The notes: generated by a model not told the origin, from the sequence alone. 35,606 nucleotides of DNA from Bdellovibrio sp. CG22_combo_CG10-13_8_21_14_all_39_27 (GCA_002786715.1 PCTW01000068.1:1-35606), one strand, 5' to 3'; counted from the first letter of the stretch, positions 7,202 to 16,994 are shown. Made by a program: numbers and translations.

Positions 7202-10200
7202 GATTCTTCGTCGCCAAAGAGAGAAGTAAAGTCTTTCATCGTTAAACGACCTGAAAAAAGGTTTTCATCATCGTCAGGAAGAAGATCCTTGAAGAGTTCT
7301 TTTTTCATTTGCTGAAGTTCGATAACTTTTTCTTCAACCGAATTTTTAACAATCGGGCGGTAAACGGTCAGAGTATTGAGCTGACCAATTCGGTGGGCGC
7401 GGTCAATCGCTTGCTGTTCTACCGCGGGGTTCCACCACGGGTCCATGATAAAAACATAACTGGCAGCAGTTAAGTTCAAACCAACTCCACCGGCCTTCAA
7501 TGAAATGAGAAAGACGGGACATTTGCCTTCTTGAAACAAATCAACTTGCTCTTGTCTCTTTTTGAGAGATTGAGTGCCATCAATTCTGGCAAGTTTCCAA
7601 TGCTTCTCTCTTAAAATTTTCTGGATGATATCGAGATAAGTCGTAAACTGAGAAAAGACGAGGGCCTGATGACCTTCCTCTATAATTTGCTCTAAGGTTT
7701 CGACTAGGAATTCAATTTTAGTGGAGTCAATACCTCTAAAATCGAGTTCTCCATGAGAAGGCTGGTTTTGCCATAAGCACTTTTGGCGAAGCTCGAGAAG
7801 TCCTCGCAAAATCTCTCCATACTTGTGTTTAGAGGGAGCTTGCTCAATGCGTTTTTTAATCTGCACTAAAGATTGCACATAGGAGGCGCGTTCTTCATCA
7901 TTGAAATTAAGATAGATATTATTTTCAATTTTAGGTGGCAATTCGGTTAAGACTTGGGCCTTGGTTCTTCTTAAAATAAAAGGAGCGGCCGTTTTGCGGG
8001 CAACCAAACGCGATTTTTGATTGGAAGTGGTACGAACGAATTGCATATCGCCCCAAATCCCAGGAATGGCCAGGTCGAGAATATTATAAAATTCTGCCAA
8101 ATCGTTTTCGACGGGAGTACCTGTTAAACAAATCCTAAAATCGGTCTTTATCTTACGAGCGGCAAAAGCTCCAAGTGATCTAATATTCTTGAGATGCTGG
8201 ACTTCATCAAGAATGAGAATATCAAAATGAATCTCTTTAAAAGTATCATCGATTTCTTTCTTCATGACTCCATAAGATGTAAGAACAATCTTGGCATCAG
8301 GTGGAAACTCTCGTGTTCCGCCATGATAAACAAAAGCTTCAATATCAGAAAATTTGCGAAATTCTTTTTCCCAGTTAAGAAGAATAGTCACGGGGCAGAC
8401 AATGAGCACACGATTGATGTCGTTATATATACTTTTGATAAAGGCAATCGTCTGGAGAGTCTTACCAAGACCCATATCATCGGCCAAACAGGCTCCAAGC
8501 TTACTTTCATAAAGAAACTTAAGCCAATGATAACCTGTTGCCTGGTAAGGACGAAGGACATCTCGCATGTTCTCAGGAATTTCGTACTCGGGAATATTCT
8601 CAAGATTGCCAAGTCGTTCACAAAGGGCAAGTTCTTCGGGAGTTAAAGCTCCATCAACGCCAAGTTTTTTTAGCTCAAACAATTCAAAAATTCGAGCGCG
8701 ATTAAATGGCAGAATAAATTTATTTATTTTTTCGCCTTCTTCATCAGTCGTTTGAACTTTTCCTTGAGCATCAATATCCACATAACGCTTCATGAAACGC
8801 ATTAGATCTTTTTGGTCACGCGATAAAAGGACAAGACCTTTGTCTGTTATGGCAATTCCACTATCAAGATCCATCTTTTCAATGATGGCCAGATCATTGG
8901 CCGTCACATTCATTTCAAGATCAAACCATTTGGTTGCGGAAGCTCTTCTTTCAAAACGAACTTTCGAACTCCAGCGCGAGATTTCATTGCGATCATAAAA
9001 GAGCGCAACCCCCATGGTCATGAGTTTTGCATAAAATTCAGAAAGTCCTTGAAAAAGTGCAGAAGCAGTTAAGGTGAACTGCCACTCGTAGGCATCCTCG
9101 TCATATTTTGAAAAGCGCCAGGCTGACTCGCCATAACACTTCTCCACTGAGGATAAAAGTCCAGTGATGAGGGCTTTGTCAAAATAGACAATTGAGCGAG
9201 TTGGAGCATGATAATGAAGATATTCTTTACCATCTAAAATATACTGAATTAAGTGTTGCCACTTATTCTTTTGCGATGAACTCATCAGATGCTTTTTATA
9301 GCTCTCTCCTAGATCATCTAAAGTCATTACGAAAGAAGTGATGAACTCAAAAACATCTTTCTTTTTGCGAAAGCTATTAAAAAGTCCACCGCCGAAGCTA
9401 AATGAGCTCAGCACATCCGGAACGGGAATCATATTCTGATCCTCATCCGCAAAGCGAATATTCATCTTGAGCTGATTCTTTTTATCAGTAGTGAGGACTT
9501 CAACTCTTGCTGTTGTTTGCTTTCTTTTTATATCATTTAGGTTTTGGTCATCGATAATAATATGACAATCTTTCTGAATATCTTCAGAAGCGGTCATCTT
9601 GATATAATCATTGATGGTCAAGGAGTTACCAGCATGGCGAATTTTCTGAACTAAGCTCTTAAGTTCCATCGGAAGATGGTAGGCAGTGCCATGCATCCAA
9701 TCGAATAGGTAAAGATTCTCGAAAACGGATATTTCAGGAATCGTTTCACCATCAACATTTTCATATTTAAATCTCAAGAGAGGAATGAATTCCAATTCAT
9801 GGGTCTGGCTTTCGAAGTATTCGCGAGAAGTTATTTGCAGAACTAATTTACCACTGAAATTTTCGGGAATAGGAAAATTGATTACTTTTTTGTTGTGCAA
9901 GAGATACTGCATACCAGAATAGGTTGGGTTAGTGGGTGCTCCTTGTAGAAGATGAGGTCCACCAACGATTGTGCCATACTCGGCTACATTTACGGCCATC
10001 ACCATGCCTAAAGCGATAGGTGGTAGTGAAGTTAAATTTTGAGAGCCATCAAAATGTTCAGCGTGAAAACGGTGCAAATGATAAGAAATAAATAAGGCAA
10101 TGGTGTGTTGGCAATTGTGTTCTGTTTTCCAATGAGAGCAATCGCAATTGGTGCTTATTGGGCCCTCTGTCGATTCTTCTAAGCGATGCTTGTAGACGAC

Positions 10201-10404
10201 TTTTGATTCATGGGTTCGATCTTCTTTTATAATTCCTGAAACGATAAAATAAGTTTCCGGATCGCCTTTAGTAAATGAAATAGAAACCTTGCCCATGTGC
10301 AAAAGACGCTTGGCCTTCTCAATCGTGTTGAGTGGAAAATATTTTTCCGTCAACGAGATGATTTCGTCGGGAATAAGCTGTCTTTTAAGTTCATTATCAA
10401 GCAT
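7198..10404 (-). CDS. SWIM zinc-finger SNF2-family DNA-dependent ATPase
   Basis: The 1068-residue protein starts with a SWIM zinc finger of the form CxCx8CxH (C87, C89, C98, H100). A long middle region of about 500 residues follows. The SNF2 motor has motif I DDMGLGKTLQT (Walker A 643-649), motif II DEVQ (733-736), motif III LTGTPVEND (760-768), LVFSQF (motif IV) near 900, and the C-terminal motifs GVGLNLTAA and QQAIDRAHRIGQ. Bacterial SWIM-SNF2 proteins translocate on double-stranded DNA and are thought to remodel protein-DNA complexes, for example RNA polymerase, during transcription or repair. It stands alone on the minus strand, with AGG about eight bases before the ATG and a TATAAT element at 10430-10435. 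Confidence 0.93.
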   Translation of the reverse strand: MLDNELKRQLIPDEIISLTEKYFPLNTIEKAKRLLHMGKVSISFTKGDPETYFIVSGIIKEDRTHESKVVYKHRLEESTEGPISTNCDCSHWKTEHNCQHTIALFISYHLHRFHAEHFDGSQNLTSLPPIALGMVMAVNVAEYGTIVGGPHLLQGAPTNPTYSGMQYLLHNKKVINFPIPENFSGKLVLQITSREYFESQTHELEFIPLLRFKYENVDGETIPEISVFENLYLFDWMHGTAYHLPMELKSLVQKIRHAGNSLTINDYIKMTASEDIQKDCHIIIDDQNLNDIKRKQTTARVEVLTTDKKNQLKMNIRFADEDQNMIPVPDVLSSFSFGGGLFNSFRKKKDVFEFITSFVMTLDDLGESYKKHLMSSSQKNKWQHLIQYILDGKEYLHYHAPTRSIVYFDKALITGLLSSVEKCYGESAWRFSKYDEDAYEWQFTLTASALFQGLSEFYAKLMTMGVALFYDRNEISRWSSKVRFERRASATKWFDLEMNVTANDLAIIEKMDLDSGIAITDKGLVLLSRDQKDLMRFMKRYVDIDAQGKVQTTDEEGEKINKFILPFNRARIFELFELKKLGVDGALTPEELALCERLGNLENIPEYEIPENMRDVLRPYQATGYHWLKFLYESKLGACLADDMGLGKTLQTIAFIKSIYNDINRVLIVCPVTILLNWEKEFRKFSDIEAFVYHGGTREFPPDAKIVLTSYGVMKKEIDDTFKEIHFDILILDEVQHLKNIRSLGAFAARKIKTDFRICLTGTPVENDLAEFYNILDLAIPGIWGDMQFVRTTSNQKSRLVARKTAAPFILRRTKAQVLTELPPKIENNIYLNFNDEERASYVQSLVQIKKRIEQAPSKHKYGEILRGLLELRQKCLWQNQPSHGELDFRGIDSTKIEFLVETLEQIIEEGHQALVFSQFTTYLDIIQKILREKHWKLARIDGTQSLKKRQEQVDLFQEGKCPVFLISLKAGGVGLNLTAASYVFIMDPWWNPAVEQQAIDRAHRIGQLNTLTVYRPIVKNSVEEKVIELQQMKKELFKDLLPDDDENLFSGRLTMKDFTSLFGDEES

Positions 10405-10429
10405 TAAGGGACCTAGAGTTAAAGCCCCT

Positions 10430-10435
10430 ATTATA
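10430..10435 (-). promoter_or_regulatory. Possible -10 element for the SNF2 gene
   Basis: A perfect TATAAT lies on the minus strand about 25 bases upstream of the SNF2 start. No convincing -35 sits 16-18 bases further up, so this is only a tentative promoter. Confidence 0.35.
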
Positions 10436-10529
10436 ATCGAATTCTTCCCATTTGGCTTGTACCAATGCTGAACATTTCGTACCCGAGAAAATTAGTTTTC
10501 AGGAGATAAGAGTAAAATAGTCAATTAGC

Positions 10530-10553
10530 TTGTCAAATGACAAAAAGTGACAA
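10530..10553. promoter_or_regulatory. Clustered TTGTCA/TGACAA repeats, possible operator
   Basis: TTGTCA (10530-10535) faces TGACAA (10538-10543) across two bases, making a 14-base palindrome. A further TGACAA begins exactly 10 bases after the first (10548-10553), on the same face of the helix. The cluster is about 50 bases before the lipoprotein start at 10601. TTGTCA could also act as a -35 element. Binding by a regulator is inferred. Confidence 0.4.
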
Positions 10554-10600
10554 CTATTTCTATGCGATTTAAGCTACTATCTTCATCAAGGAGATGCTCT

Positions 10601-11053
10601 ATGAATGCTTTAAAAAGGATTTTACTACTATTACCACTCTTGTTTGTTTCTTGCTCAGGAAATCAAACAAAACAAATAGAAATTGAAAAACGTGAAGTTC
10701 GTGACGTTCACACAAAAGACGACATGGTGAACCGTACCAGAGAGATACTTGAGAAAAGCGGATTAAGTGCAGATCAAAAAGAAAAATTTCTGGAGCTTCA
10801 TGGTCAGATGATTTTTAAAATGAATCAGATGAATGAGGAGTTTCATAAATTAAAAATTCTCTTATTTAAAGAAATGACAAAAAAGAAGCGTAATCGTTCT
10901 AAGATTAACGAGATCACTCGACAGATTAAAAAGCTTCATAATGAAAAACTAACTATCATGCTGGGTTCTCTTGAAAAAGTGGATAAGATCTTAGGCGATA
11001 AAAGTATGAGCATTTATCAAGAAGACTGGTTTCTCGAACATATTAAGCCATAA
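10601..11053 (+). CDS. Small helical lipoprotein, Spy/CpxP-like
   Basis: From the ATG at 10601 (AAGGAG seven bases upstream) the product is 150 residues; the frame is open further upstream to 10547. It has a lipoprotein signal peptide, NALKRILLLLPLLFVSC, with the lipidated Cys at 18; Phe at -3 is unusual for a lipobox. The rest is highly charged and helical. LSADQKEKFLELH near residue 57 recalls the LTxxQ-type helix of periplasmic Spy/CpxP/ZraP proteins, and long amphipathic helices follow. Those proteins act as envelope chaperones or metal-stress sensors; the assignment here is tentative. A strong terminator follows within ten bases, so it is monocistronic. Confidence 0.7.
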   Translation: MNALKRILLLLPLLFVSCSGNQTKQIEIEKREVRDVHTKDDMVNRTREILEKSGLSADQKEKFLELHGQMIFKMNQMNEEFHKLKILLFKEMTKKKRNRSKINEITRQIKKLHNEKLTIMLGSLEKVDKILGDKSMSIYQEDWFLEHIKP

Positions 11054-11085
11054 AAAAAGGGCCCGATGAGGGCCCTTTCTTTTTT
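11052..11085. terminator. Bidirectional intrinsic terminator between the lipoprotein gene and rpoD
   Basis: AAAGGGCCC (11056-11064) pairs perfectly with GGGCCCTTT (11070-11078) around a GATGA loop. A T-rich tract follows on the plus strand (TCTTTTT), and a run of A on the other side supplies the U-tract for minus-strand transcripts. It ends both the lipoprotein transcript and the convergent dnaG-rpoD operon. Confidence 0.9.
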
Positions 11086-11098
11086 AAAACTGTTTTAA

Positions 11099-12865
11099 TT
11101 AATTTCCGCCGCCGCCGCCTGTTCCTTCAAGGTAAGCTTTGAGAAGCTTAGCGCGAGAAGGGTGACGCAATTTGCGAAGAGCTTTCGCTTCAATTTGACG
11201 AATACGTTCACGAGTAACAAAGAAATCCTGACCTACTTCTTCCAAAGTGTGATCTGACTTTTCACCGATACCAAAACGCATACGAAGAACCTTTTCTTCT
11301 CTTGGAGTGAGCGTTGAGAGAACAGAGCGAGTTTGCTCTGCCAAAGTTACGTTAATCACTGCATCGAGTGGAGAAATAGTGTTTTTATCTTCAACGAAAT
11401 CTCCCAATGAGGAATCTTCTTCTTCACCAATTGGAGTTTCAAGCGAGATTGGCTCTTTTGAAATCTTTTGAACTTTCTTCACTTTATCAACTGGAAGTTC
11501 CATTTTCTCTGCAATTTCTTCTGGCGTTGGTTCGCGACCAAGCTCTTGTAGAAGTTGACGTTGAGTACGAAGCATCTTGTTGATTGTTTCAATCATATGC
11601 ACTGGAATACGAATTGTACGGGCTTGATCGGCGATAGCGCGAGTAATGGCCTGACGAATCCACCACGTAGCATAAGTAGAAAATTTATAACCACGGCGAT
11701 ATTCGAACTTATCAACCGCTTTCATAAGACCGATGTTTCCTTCTTGGATCAAATCTAAGAACTGAAGACCGCGGTTTGTGTATTTCTTCGCAATTGAAAC
11801 AACGAGACGAAGGTTGGCCTCAACCAGTTGAGCCTTGGCCTTATCGGCTTTGTATTCGCCTGTACAGATGATGTTGTAAACGCGCTCGAGATCTTCAAAT
11901 TCCATCCCACAGTCGATTGAAAGGCGACGGAGTTTGCGAAGAATATCTTCTTGATTACGAACGAGCTGCTCAATCTTGGCGTCAGTTGTGAAAAGATCTT
12001 TTGCAAGTGAGCGCTTAAACTCATCGCTTTCCATCAATTTGTCGTAAACGACCTTGTAATCCTCGATATCCTTAACTTCTAAAAACTTAAAGATACGATC
12101 TTGTTGATCGTAGAGGTCTTTAAACTGGAGGAAGTATTTCTTCACTGGTTCAACGAAGCTATTAATCACTTTACGGTTAAACGTTAAGTCGGCCAAAGTT
12201 TCAGAAACCTTGTCCATTTGCTTTTGTTGATCCTTGTTGAACTTCTTAAGTGTTCCATCTTCATTTTCAACTTCTTTTACAAGTTCAGCGATTTCGTCGA
12301 TCACTTTATAAATGCGATCGCGAGTTTCGATGATTTCTTGTTGAGTTGATTCATCGTCAAGACCACGAACCAAATCTTTTACATATTCCATTTGGTTTTC
12401 TTGAGTTTCAACTTTTTCTTTAAGCATCTTGATTTCGTGGAGAGCGTGTGACGATTTAAGGGCCGAAAGGATAATTTCTCTTTCACCTTCTTCAATTTCT
12501 TTCGCAATCACGACTTCGCCTTCTCTGGTGAGAAGGGCAACTGAGCCCATGCGCTTTAAATAAAGTTTAACGGGGTCAGTAGAAGCTGAGCGAAGTTCAG
12601 CCTTTTCTTCTCGAGATAAAGCTTCTTCGATAATTTCAGTTCCATCTAAACGAATGCCTTCTTCTTCTTCGTCAACTTCTTGATCTTGAATATCGATTTT
12701 GGCTTCGAGAATTTTGAACATAATTTCATCAATGGCCTCTGTTTCCACAAAGCTTGCGGGGATGGCATCATTGATTTCATCGGGAGTTAAGTAATTCTGA
12801 TCTTTGCCTTTAATAAGCAATTTTGAGAATTCCTTTGAATTGATAAATGCTCCGACGACTGACAT
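11099..12865 (-). CDS. rpoD: Primary sigma factor RpoD (sigma-70)
   Basis: The 588-residue protein has all regions of a housekeeping sigma factor. Region 1.1 covers about 1-60. An acidic linker follows (61-90). Region 1.2 begins near [15 protein letters not shown] (93-107). A non-conserved helical insertion spans roughly 130-330. Region 2 (346-420) includes the -10 recognition part, with [19 protein letters not shown]. Region 3 is about 425-500 and region 4 about 505-580, with the -35 helix-turn-helix [20 protein letters not shown]. It directs RNA polymerase to housekeeping promoters. The C-terminus ends in an unusual Gly-rich tail (GTGGGGGN). It starts 11 bases after dnaG with AGGAGA five bases before the ATG. 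This dnaG-rpoD pair matches the classical macromolecular-synthesis operon, here without rpsU. Confidence 0.98.
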   Translation of the reverse strand: MSVVGAFINSKEFSKLLIKGKDQNYLTPDEINDAIPASFVETEAIDEIMFKILEAKIDIQDQEVDEEEEGIRLDGTEIIEEALSREEKAELRSASTDPVKLYLKRMGSVALLTREGEVVIAKEIEEGEREIILSALKSSHALHEIKMLKEKVETQENQMEYVKDLVRGLDDESTQQEIIETRDRIYKVIDEIAELVKEVENEDGTLKKFNKDQQKQMDKVSETLADLTFNRKVINSFVEPVKKYFLQFKDLYDQQDRIFKFLEVKDIEDYKVVYDKLMESDEFKRSLAKDLFTTDAKIEQLVRNQEDILRKLRRLSIDCGMEFEDLERVYNIICTGEYKADKAKAQLVEANLRLVVSIAKKYTNRGLQFLDLIQEGNIGLMKAVDKFEYRRGYKFSTYATWWIRQAITRAIADQARTIRIPVHMIETINKMLRTQRQLLQELGREPTPEEIAEKMELPVDKVKKVQKISKEPISLETPIGEEEDSSLGDFVEDKNTISPLDAVINVTLAEQTRSVLSTLTPREEKVLRMRFGIGEKSDHTLEEVGQDFFVTRERIRQIEAKALRKLRHPSRAKLLKAYLEGTGGGGGN

Positions 12866-12876
12866 TCCTGTCTCCT

Positions 12877-14760
12877 TTAGCGTGCACCTTTCTTACGTGC
12901 ACTTTTGAGTTGAAGTAGTTCTTTATCTATAGCTGCAAGTTCAGTAAAAAAAGTTTGTTGCTCTTCTTTGGTCTCGATCATTTTTAACTTTGCTTCGAGA
13001 TGTTCCCTTTTTTGTTTCAACTGATCTTCTTGCAACCTGTATTTCAGATCATCAATCATGGTTGAGATGACCTTATCGTTTAGCTCAGTTGGTCTGTAGT
13101 TGTACAGGCCAGCACCCGCATACGATACAATATCGATGCCAAAATCTTGCGAGTTCAATTTATTATCAACAACTGATATGTACTCTGAAAGATCAATCTC
13201 ATAGAGCACTTCTCGCAGTTCCGAAACAAACCTTTTTACCTCGGAATTATCCACAAAATCAAGGAGTTCCCCGAGAGAAGAGTGCATGGCGAGTTCTGGA
13301 TGTTGAACAATCTGTTGCAAAAATGTGCATTCAACTTTTGTCAGTGTTTGGTCCCATTTTTGCACTGGTACTGTGGTGTCATTAAGGGGTGCGATAGCAG
13401 TGTCAGTTTCTTCTACAACTGCTTGATTTTCAGTCACAACAGGTCGTTGTGGGGTGCGATGCTCTAGAAAGTGACGATAGTCGTTAGCAATGACACTCGA
13501 CTCAGATTTGAGACCCAATTTTTTTGCCAATGAAGCCAACCTTTCCATCGCCATAATATTTTCGCCGAGAGGGGCCAGCAAAGGATATGATTGCTGCAAG
13601 ATAGCAAGTTGCCGATCAGGCAATTCTGGTAATGGTGTAGGAATAATATTTTTCAATAATTGATCAATAAATGGTTGAGCTTCATCGATTCTCTTTTGAA
13701 ACTCGATGGCCCCCTCCGCTTTCAAAAAGTCATCAGGGTCTTTGTGGGGGTGCAGATTAATAAATCTTGGAATAACCCCTTCAGACATCCACTGCTCATT
13801 TATTCTTTCAGTGGCCTTTAGTCCAGCCTGATCATTATCAAGACAAAGATAGATATTTGTCGTCATCGACATCAAACGTTTTAGGGCACTGTCGCCAAGT
13901 CCTACACCCATGATGGCCACGGAATGTTGAAAGCCTTTCGCATAAAGCGAAATTTGATCCATGTTTCCTTCGACGATAATGACAGAATCTTTTTCACGAA
14001 TGGCATTTTTGGCCAAATGAAATCCGTAAAGGAGTTGTCGCTTGTTGAAAAGAAAAGAATCCGTTGAGTTTAAATATTTAGGGATTTGTTCTTCTCGCAC
14101 TGAACGAGAAGTGTAGCCGATCACATGACCTTGGAAGTCCCAAATCGGGAACATAATTCGATCGCGAAAAGTATCATACTGAGACTGGTTCTTGTCTTTT
14201 AAGAGGCCAATCTCAAAGGCAATTTTAAGAGCGTAGTCGCGGTCTTTTTCAGATGGAATAGAATACAAATATTCAAGCAGGACGTTGCCGTTTGGTGAGT
14301 AGCCAAGCTGGTAAGTCTTGGCGAGTTCTGGATCAACTCCGCGTTTGAGCAAAAAATCTTTGAAGATATTTTGATCGCCTTGCATTCCGTACTTTTGATA
14401 AAGCTGTGAACTTTTTGTCATCAGTTTTTTGCCCATTTCAACATGGGCTGAAACTTGTTTGGGTTTGTCGGCATATTCATCAAAATTCCAATTGAGGGCC
14501 TGACAAATATCTTTCAGAGCTTCGACAAAATCGACACGTTTATAGAGCTGTACAAACTTGATGGCGTCGCCACCGATATTATCAACGAAGCAAAACCACA
14601 TTCCCCTCTGATCATTGACTGTCATCGAAGGTGAGTGGTCATTGTGGAAAGGACAAATCGCAAGCTGTTGTGAGCCTTTGCGAGTCACGTTGATATAGCG
14701 ACCAATAACGCTCGAGATAGGCATGTCCTTAACTCGAGACTTGAGATCGTCGAGTGACAT
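12877..14760 (-). CDS. dnaG: DNA primase DnaG with altered zinc finger
   Basis: The 627-residue protein makes RNA primers for DNA replication. The N-terminal CHC2 zinc-binding domain has C36 and H39 (CPFH) and C57 (WFCF). The fourth ligand position, a Cys two residues further in typical DnaG, is D60 ([12 protein letters not shown]). The RNA-polymerase domain follows, with the Toprim fold: IIVEGNMD (E264 catalytic; EGYMD is usual) and LDNDQAG with D308 and D310. The C-terminal third is the poorly conserved helicase-binding domain and ends in a charged coiled coil. Its ATG overlaps the trmB stop (TAATG), with AAGGAG in the trmB end as ribosome-binding site. rpoD follows in the same operon. Confidence 0.96.
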   Translation of the reverse strand: MSLDDLKSRVKDMPISSVIGRYINVTRKGSQQLAICPFHNDHSPSMTVNDQRGMWFCFVDNIGGDAIKFVQLYKRVDFVEALKDICQALNWNFDEYADKPKQVSAHVEMGKKLMTKSSQLYQKYGMQGDQNIFKDFLLKRGVDPELAKTYQLGYSPNGNVLLEYLYSIPSEKDRDYALKIAFEIGLLKDKNQSQYDTFRDRIMFPIWDFQGHVIGYTSRSVREEQIPKYLNSTDSFLFNKRQLLYGFHLAKNAIREKDSVIIVEGNMDQISLYAKGFQHSVAIMGVGLGDSALKRLMSMTTNIYLCLDNDQAGLKATERINEQWMSEGVIPRFINLHPHKDPDDFLKAEGAIEFQKRIDEAQPFIDQLLKNIIPTPLPELPDRQLAILQQSYPLLAPLGENIMAMERLASLAKKLGLKSESSVIANDYRHFLEHRTPQRPVVTENQAVVEETDTAIAPLNDTTVPVQKWDQTLTKVECTFLQQIVQHPELAMHSSLGELLDFVDNSEVKRFVSELREVLYEIDLSEYISVVDNKLNSQDFGIDIVSYAGAGLYNYRPTELNDKVISTMIDDLKYRLQEDQLKQKREHLEAKLKMIETKEEQQTFFTELAAIDKELLQLKSARKKGAR

Positions 14761-15455
14761 TAATGCTCCTTGCGATTGATAAGCTCAAAGGCCTTAATTT
14801 TTGTGCCTTGGCCAATGAAAATCTTTTCAAATTTTGTTTGTTGGCTTGCCAAAAAATGGTCGGGGTATTCTTGATAGAGGTCACCTGTTTTCATTTTCAA
14901 TTCAAACAGATCATTCTTTTGAATTTCTTCCCACATCCATTCGGCATAACCGTCGTGATCAGTTTTGACCAACAGTTTCCCACCTGGCTTTAAAACTTTT
15001 CGTGCATTGATCATAAAAGGCTGTTGAAATAATCTTTTCTTCCAATGGCGAGTTTTAGGCCACGGGTCAGGAAAAAAATAAAGGAGTTCATCAACTTCAT
15101 TTTCTTCAAAGAGAAATTGAATCCGTTCACCACGGGCACGCAGGTAACGAAAGTACTTGCTAGGGTGGTCTGCAATTTTTTTGGCGAGGTAAAATGTTCT
15201 TTTGAAACGCATATCCATGCCAACAAAATTGACGTGAGGATTTTTAAGACAATACTCCATCATGAATTCGCCGTAGCCACTGCCGATTTCAACAATCAAC
15301 GGGCCGTTTCTCTTGAAAACTTCACTGTTCCATTTGCCTTTAAATGTTTCGGCTTCATCATCGCGAAAAACGAAGTCAGAGAATTCTCCGAGTTTTTCGT
15401 GATAAGGATTATCGTGGGTGTATTTAAAACCCTGCTTGAAAATATTGTCATTCAT
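14760..15455 (-). CDS. trmB: tRNA (guanine-46-N7)-methyltransferase TrmB
   Basis: The 231-residue protein methylates G46 in the variable loop of tRNAs using SAM. The SAM-binding motif LIVEIGSGYGEFM is near 53-65. GMDMRFKRTF follows, then LLYFFPDPWPKTRHWKKRLF with the FPDPWPK-x-RHxKRR signature of TrmB. The C-terminal TKFEKIF matches the family substrate-binding motif. Its length is normal. The stop codon overlaps the dnaG start, so it is part of the dnaG-rpoD operon. No clear ribosome-binding site precedes the ATG at 15455. Confidence 0.96.
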   Translation of the reverse strand: MNDNIFKQGFKYTHDNPYHEKLGEFSDFVFRDDEAETFKGKWNSEVFKRNGPLIVEIGSGYGEFMMEYCLKNPHVNFVGMDMRFKRTFYLAKKIADHPSKYFRYLRARGERIQFLFEENEVDELLYFFPDPWPKTRHWKKRLFQQPFMINARKVLKPGGKLLVKTDHDGYAEWMWEEIQKNDLFELKMKTGDLYQEYPDHFLASQQTKFEKIFIGQGTKIKAFELINRKEH

Positions 15456-15467
15456 AATTAGTCACGG

Positions 15468-15496
15468 AACCTAACAGAAAGCAGCATTAATCTCAA
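15468..15496 (-). promoter_or_regulatory. Possible promoter in front of trmB
   Basis: On the minus strand TTGAGA (15496-15491) and TAGGTT (15473-15468) are 17 bases apart, ending 12 bases before the trmB ATG. The -10 is weak. It would give trmB-dnaG-rpoD its own start in addition to read-through from the aminotransferase gene, after which I see no terminator. Confidence 0.35.
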
Positions 15497-15526
15497 GTTC
15501 TATAATGTGTTGTTGCGGAGCGTATT

Positions 15527-16624
15527 TTAGCTGTAAAACTCTGAAATACTGTCGCGAACATAATCGATCTCAGCTTCTGTTAAAAAGGGGCTCATCGGGA
15601 GACACAGAACGCGTCCAGCCAAGGCTTTTGCCATTTTATCTTCACCTGGAAAATGAGCGACACTCTTCATTTCTGAAAGAGCTGTTTCGTAGAAAGGTTG
15701 AGAAGCTACGCCCTTACTTTTTAAGTGTTCTTGAAGTTGCATCCGCTCTTGTGGTGAACCCAAATGAATAGGGTAGAGGTGCCATGAACTTTGATCTAAG
15801 AAAACTTCATTTAAAAGTTTAATCGGAAGCTTTGAAAGTTTTTGATGATAGCTACGAGCATGATTTTTGCGCGCCTGATTTTGTTGGTCAATAGTTGGCA
15901 ATTTAAGATCTAAAATAGCTGCTTGCATATGATCGCAACGAGAGTTCCTACCTAAACGAGAATCATCGCCACGACCGTGATTGCGAATGACTTTAATGAT
16001 TCTAGCGTGCTCATCATCTTGGCAGAGAATGGCGCCAGCATCTCCTGCTGCTCCTAAATTTTTTGTTGGATAAAAAGAGAATGTCACGAGATTTTGAGTC
16101 GAGCCAACTGGTTTAGTTCCAAGGAAAGTTCCTTGAGCTTGGGCGGCATCTTCAATGATCGCGACTTTTTTTGGATGACAAATTTTTTCTAATTCAGCGA
16201 TAGGTGCTGGAAGTCCGTAGATATGAACGGGCATGATCGCTTTGAGAGAATGCTGATCAATCATTCGTTTCGTTGACTCAGGACAAATAAGACCTGAATC
16301 AATATCCACGTCGATAAAAACAGGAGTCGCACCGACATTGAGAATAGCCTCAACTGTCGCATAAAAAGTAATTCCTGGGACTCCTACTTTATCGCCAGGG
16401 CCTACGTTATGAACATTCAAGGCGATCTCAAGAGCATCAGTTCCATTGGCCAAAAGAAGACAATGTTTAGCTCCTTGCTTCTTAGCAAACTCAGTTTCGA
16501 ATGAATGGTTATATTCACCATCCACAAAAGCATTTGTTTCTAATATTTTTGCGATTCGGGCATTGGCCTGTTCGCGGAAAGCGGCATTGTGGAGTTCTTG
16601 AAAATTATAAAAAGGAACTTGCAT
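15527..16624 (-). CDS. DegT/DnrJ/EryC1/StrS family aminotransferase
   Basis: PLP-dependent sugar aminotransferase, 365 residues from the ATG at 16624. The frame also holds an ATG 13 codons upstream (16663). I prefer 16624 because family members typically begin near VPFxxL (here MQVPFYNFQEL) and AAGG lies eight bases upstream; AGGA is only two bases from the other ATG. Visible motifs are NGTDALEIAL, the PLP-stacking/aspartate motif IIEDAAQAQG, and the Schiff-base lysine in SFYPTKNLGAAGD (about residue 188). DGIHA-type or glycosyl partners are absent nearby. Family members transaminate nucleotide keto-sugars for LPS, capsule or glycoprotein sugars. It probably shares a transcript with the two small genes upstream and perhaps trmB downstream. 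Confidence 0.9.
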   Translation of the reverse strand: MQVPFYNFQELHNAAFREQANARIAKILETNAFVDGEYNHSFETEFAKKQGAKHCLLLANGTDALEIALNVHNVGPGDKVGVPGITFYATVEAILNVGATPVFIDVDIDSGLICPESTKRMIDQHSLKAIMPVHIYGLPAPIAELEKICHPKKVAIIEDAAQAQGTFLGTKPVGSTQNLVTFSFYPTKNLGAAGDAGAILCQDDEHARIIKVIRNHGRGDDSRLGRNSRCDHMQAAILDLKLPTIDQQNQARKNHARSYHQKLSKLPIKLLNEVFLDQSSWHLYPIHLGSPQERMQLQEHLKSKGVASQPFYETALSEMKSVAHFPGEDKMAKALAGRVLCLPMSPFLTEAEIDYVRDSISEFYS

Positions 16625-16722
16625 CGGTTGGACCTTGTTAAGAGTAAAACTTGATTCGATCATAGTCCTACAAACTTCAGTCGTCGATAATGTTTAGATG
16701 GCCAATTGCGTCTTGAAGTTGA

Positions 16723-16992
16723 TCATTCGCCAGACGCTTTTTTATTGAGCATATCCGACAAAATCATGGCCGCTTTTTTCTGCATTTGAGGATCTTGCTT
16801 GAGCTTGTCCCCAATTTTCTTTTGCAGCAATTCTACCACTCGCTTGTCTTCAGCAGAGGCTACCGGAGCTGCAGGTTTCTTTTGAAACTGCAGAACGTTA
16901 GCCTCTGTCTTTGGACTATTGGCCTGAGTCGTTTTATTTTTTGGTTTCTCTTTTTTAAAGAGATTTAAAAAATTTTTCATAAAGGATAACAT
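16723..16992 (-). CDS. Small charged protein, unknown; possible frameshifted C-terminus
   Basis: This 89-residue protein starts MLSFMKNFLNLFKKEKPKNK, a short amphipathic basic helix. A Lys/Pro/Thr/Ala-rich linker follows (about 20-45). A helical domain of about 40 residues ends it (DKRVVELLQKKIGDKLKQ...AAMILSDMLNKK). There is no signal peptide. It starts two bases after the stop of the 72-residue gene upstream and has no ribosome-binding site of its own, so translation is probably coupled. A run of six A in codons near the end (just before 16738) is followed in another frame by a coherent helical extension to about 16673. I do not recognise the family. Confidence 0.6.
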   Translation of the reverse strand: MLSFMKNFLNLFKKEKPKNKTTQANSPKTEANVLQFQKKPAAPVASAEDKRVVELLQKKIGDKLKQDPQMQKKAAMILSDMLNKKASGE

Positions 16993-16994
16993 TT

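Noticed and set aside
8194-8646. 150-codon open frame on the plus strand inside the SNF2 gene
   Set aside because: It is antisense to conserved SNF2 motor motifs and has no homology-like features or ribosome-binding site.
15045-15461. 138-codon plus-strand open frame opposite trmB
   Set aside because: trmB on the other strand has clear family motifs across the same bases; this is a shadow frame.
16700-16715. TGGCCA-containing site as another sigma-54 promoter
   Set aside because: The GG-N10-GC spacing is not met.
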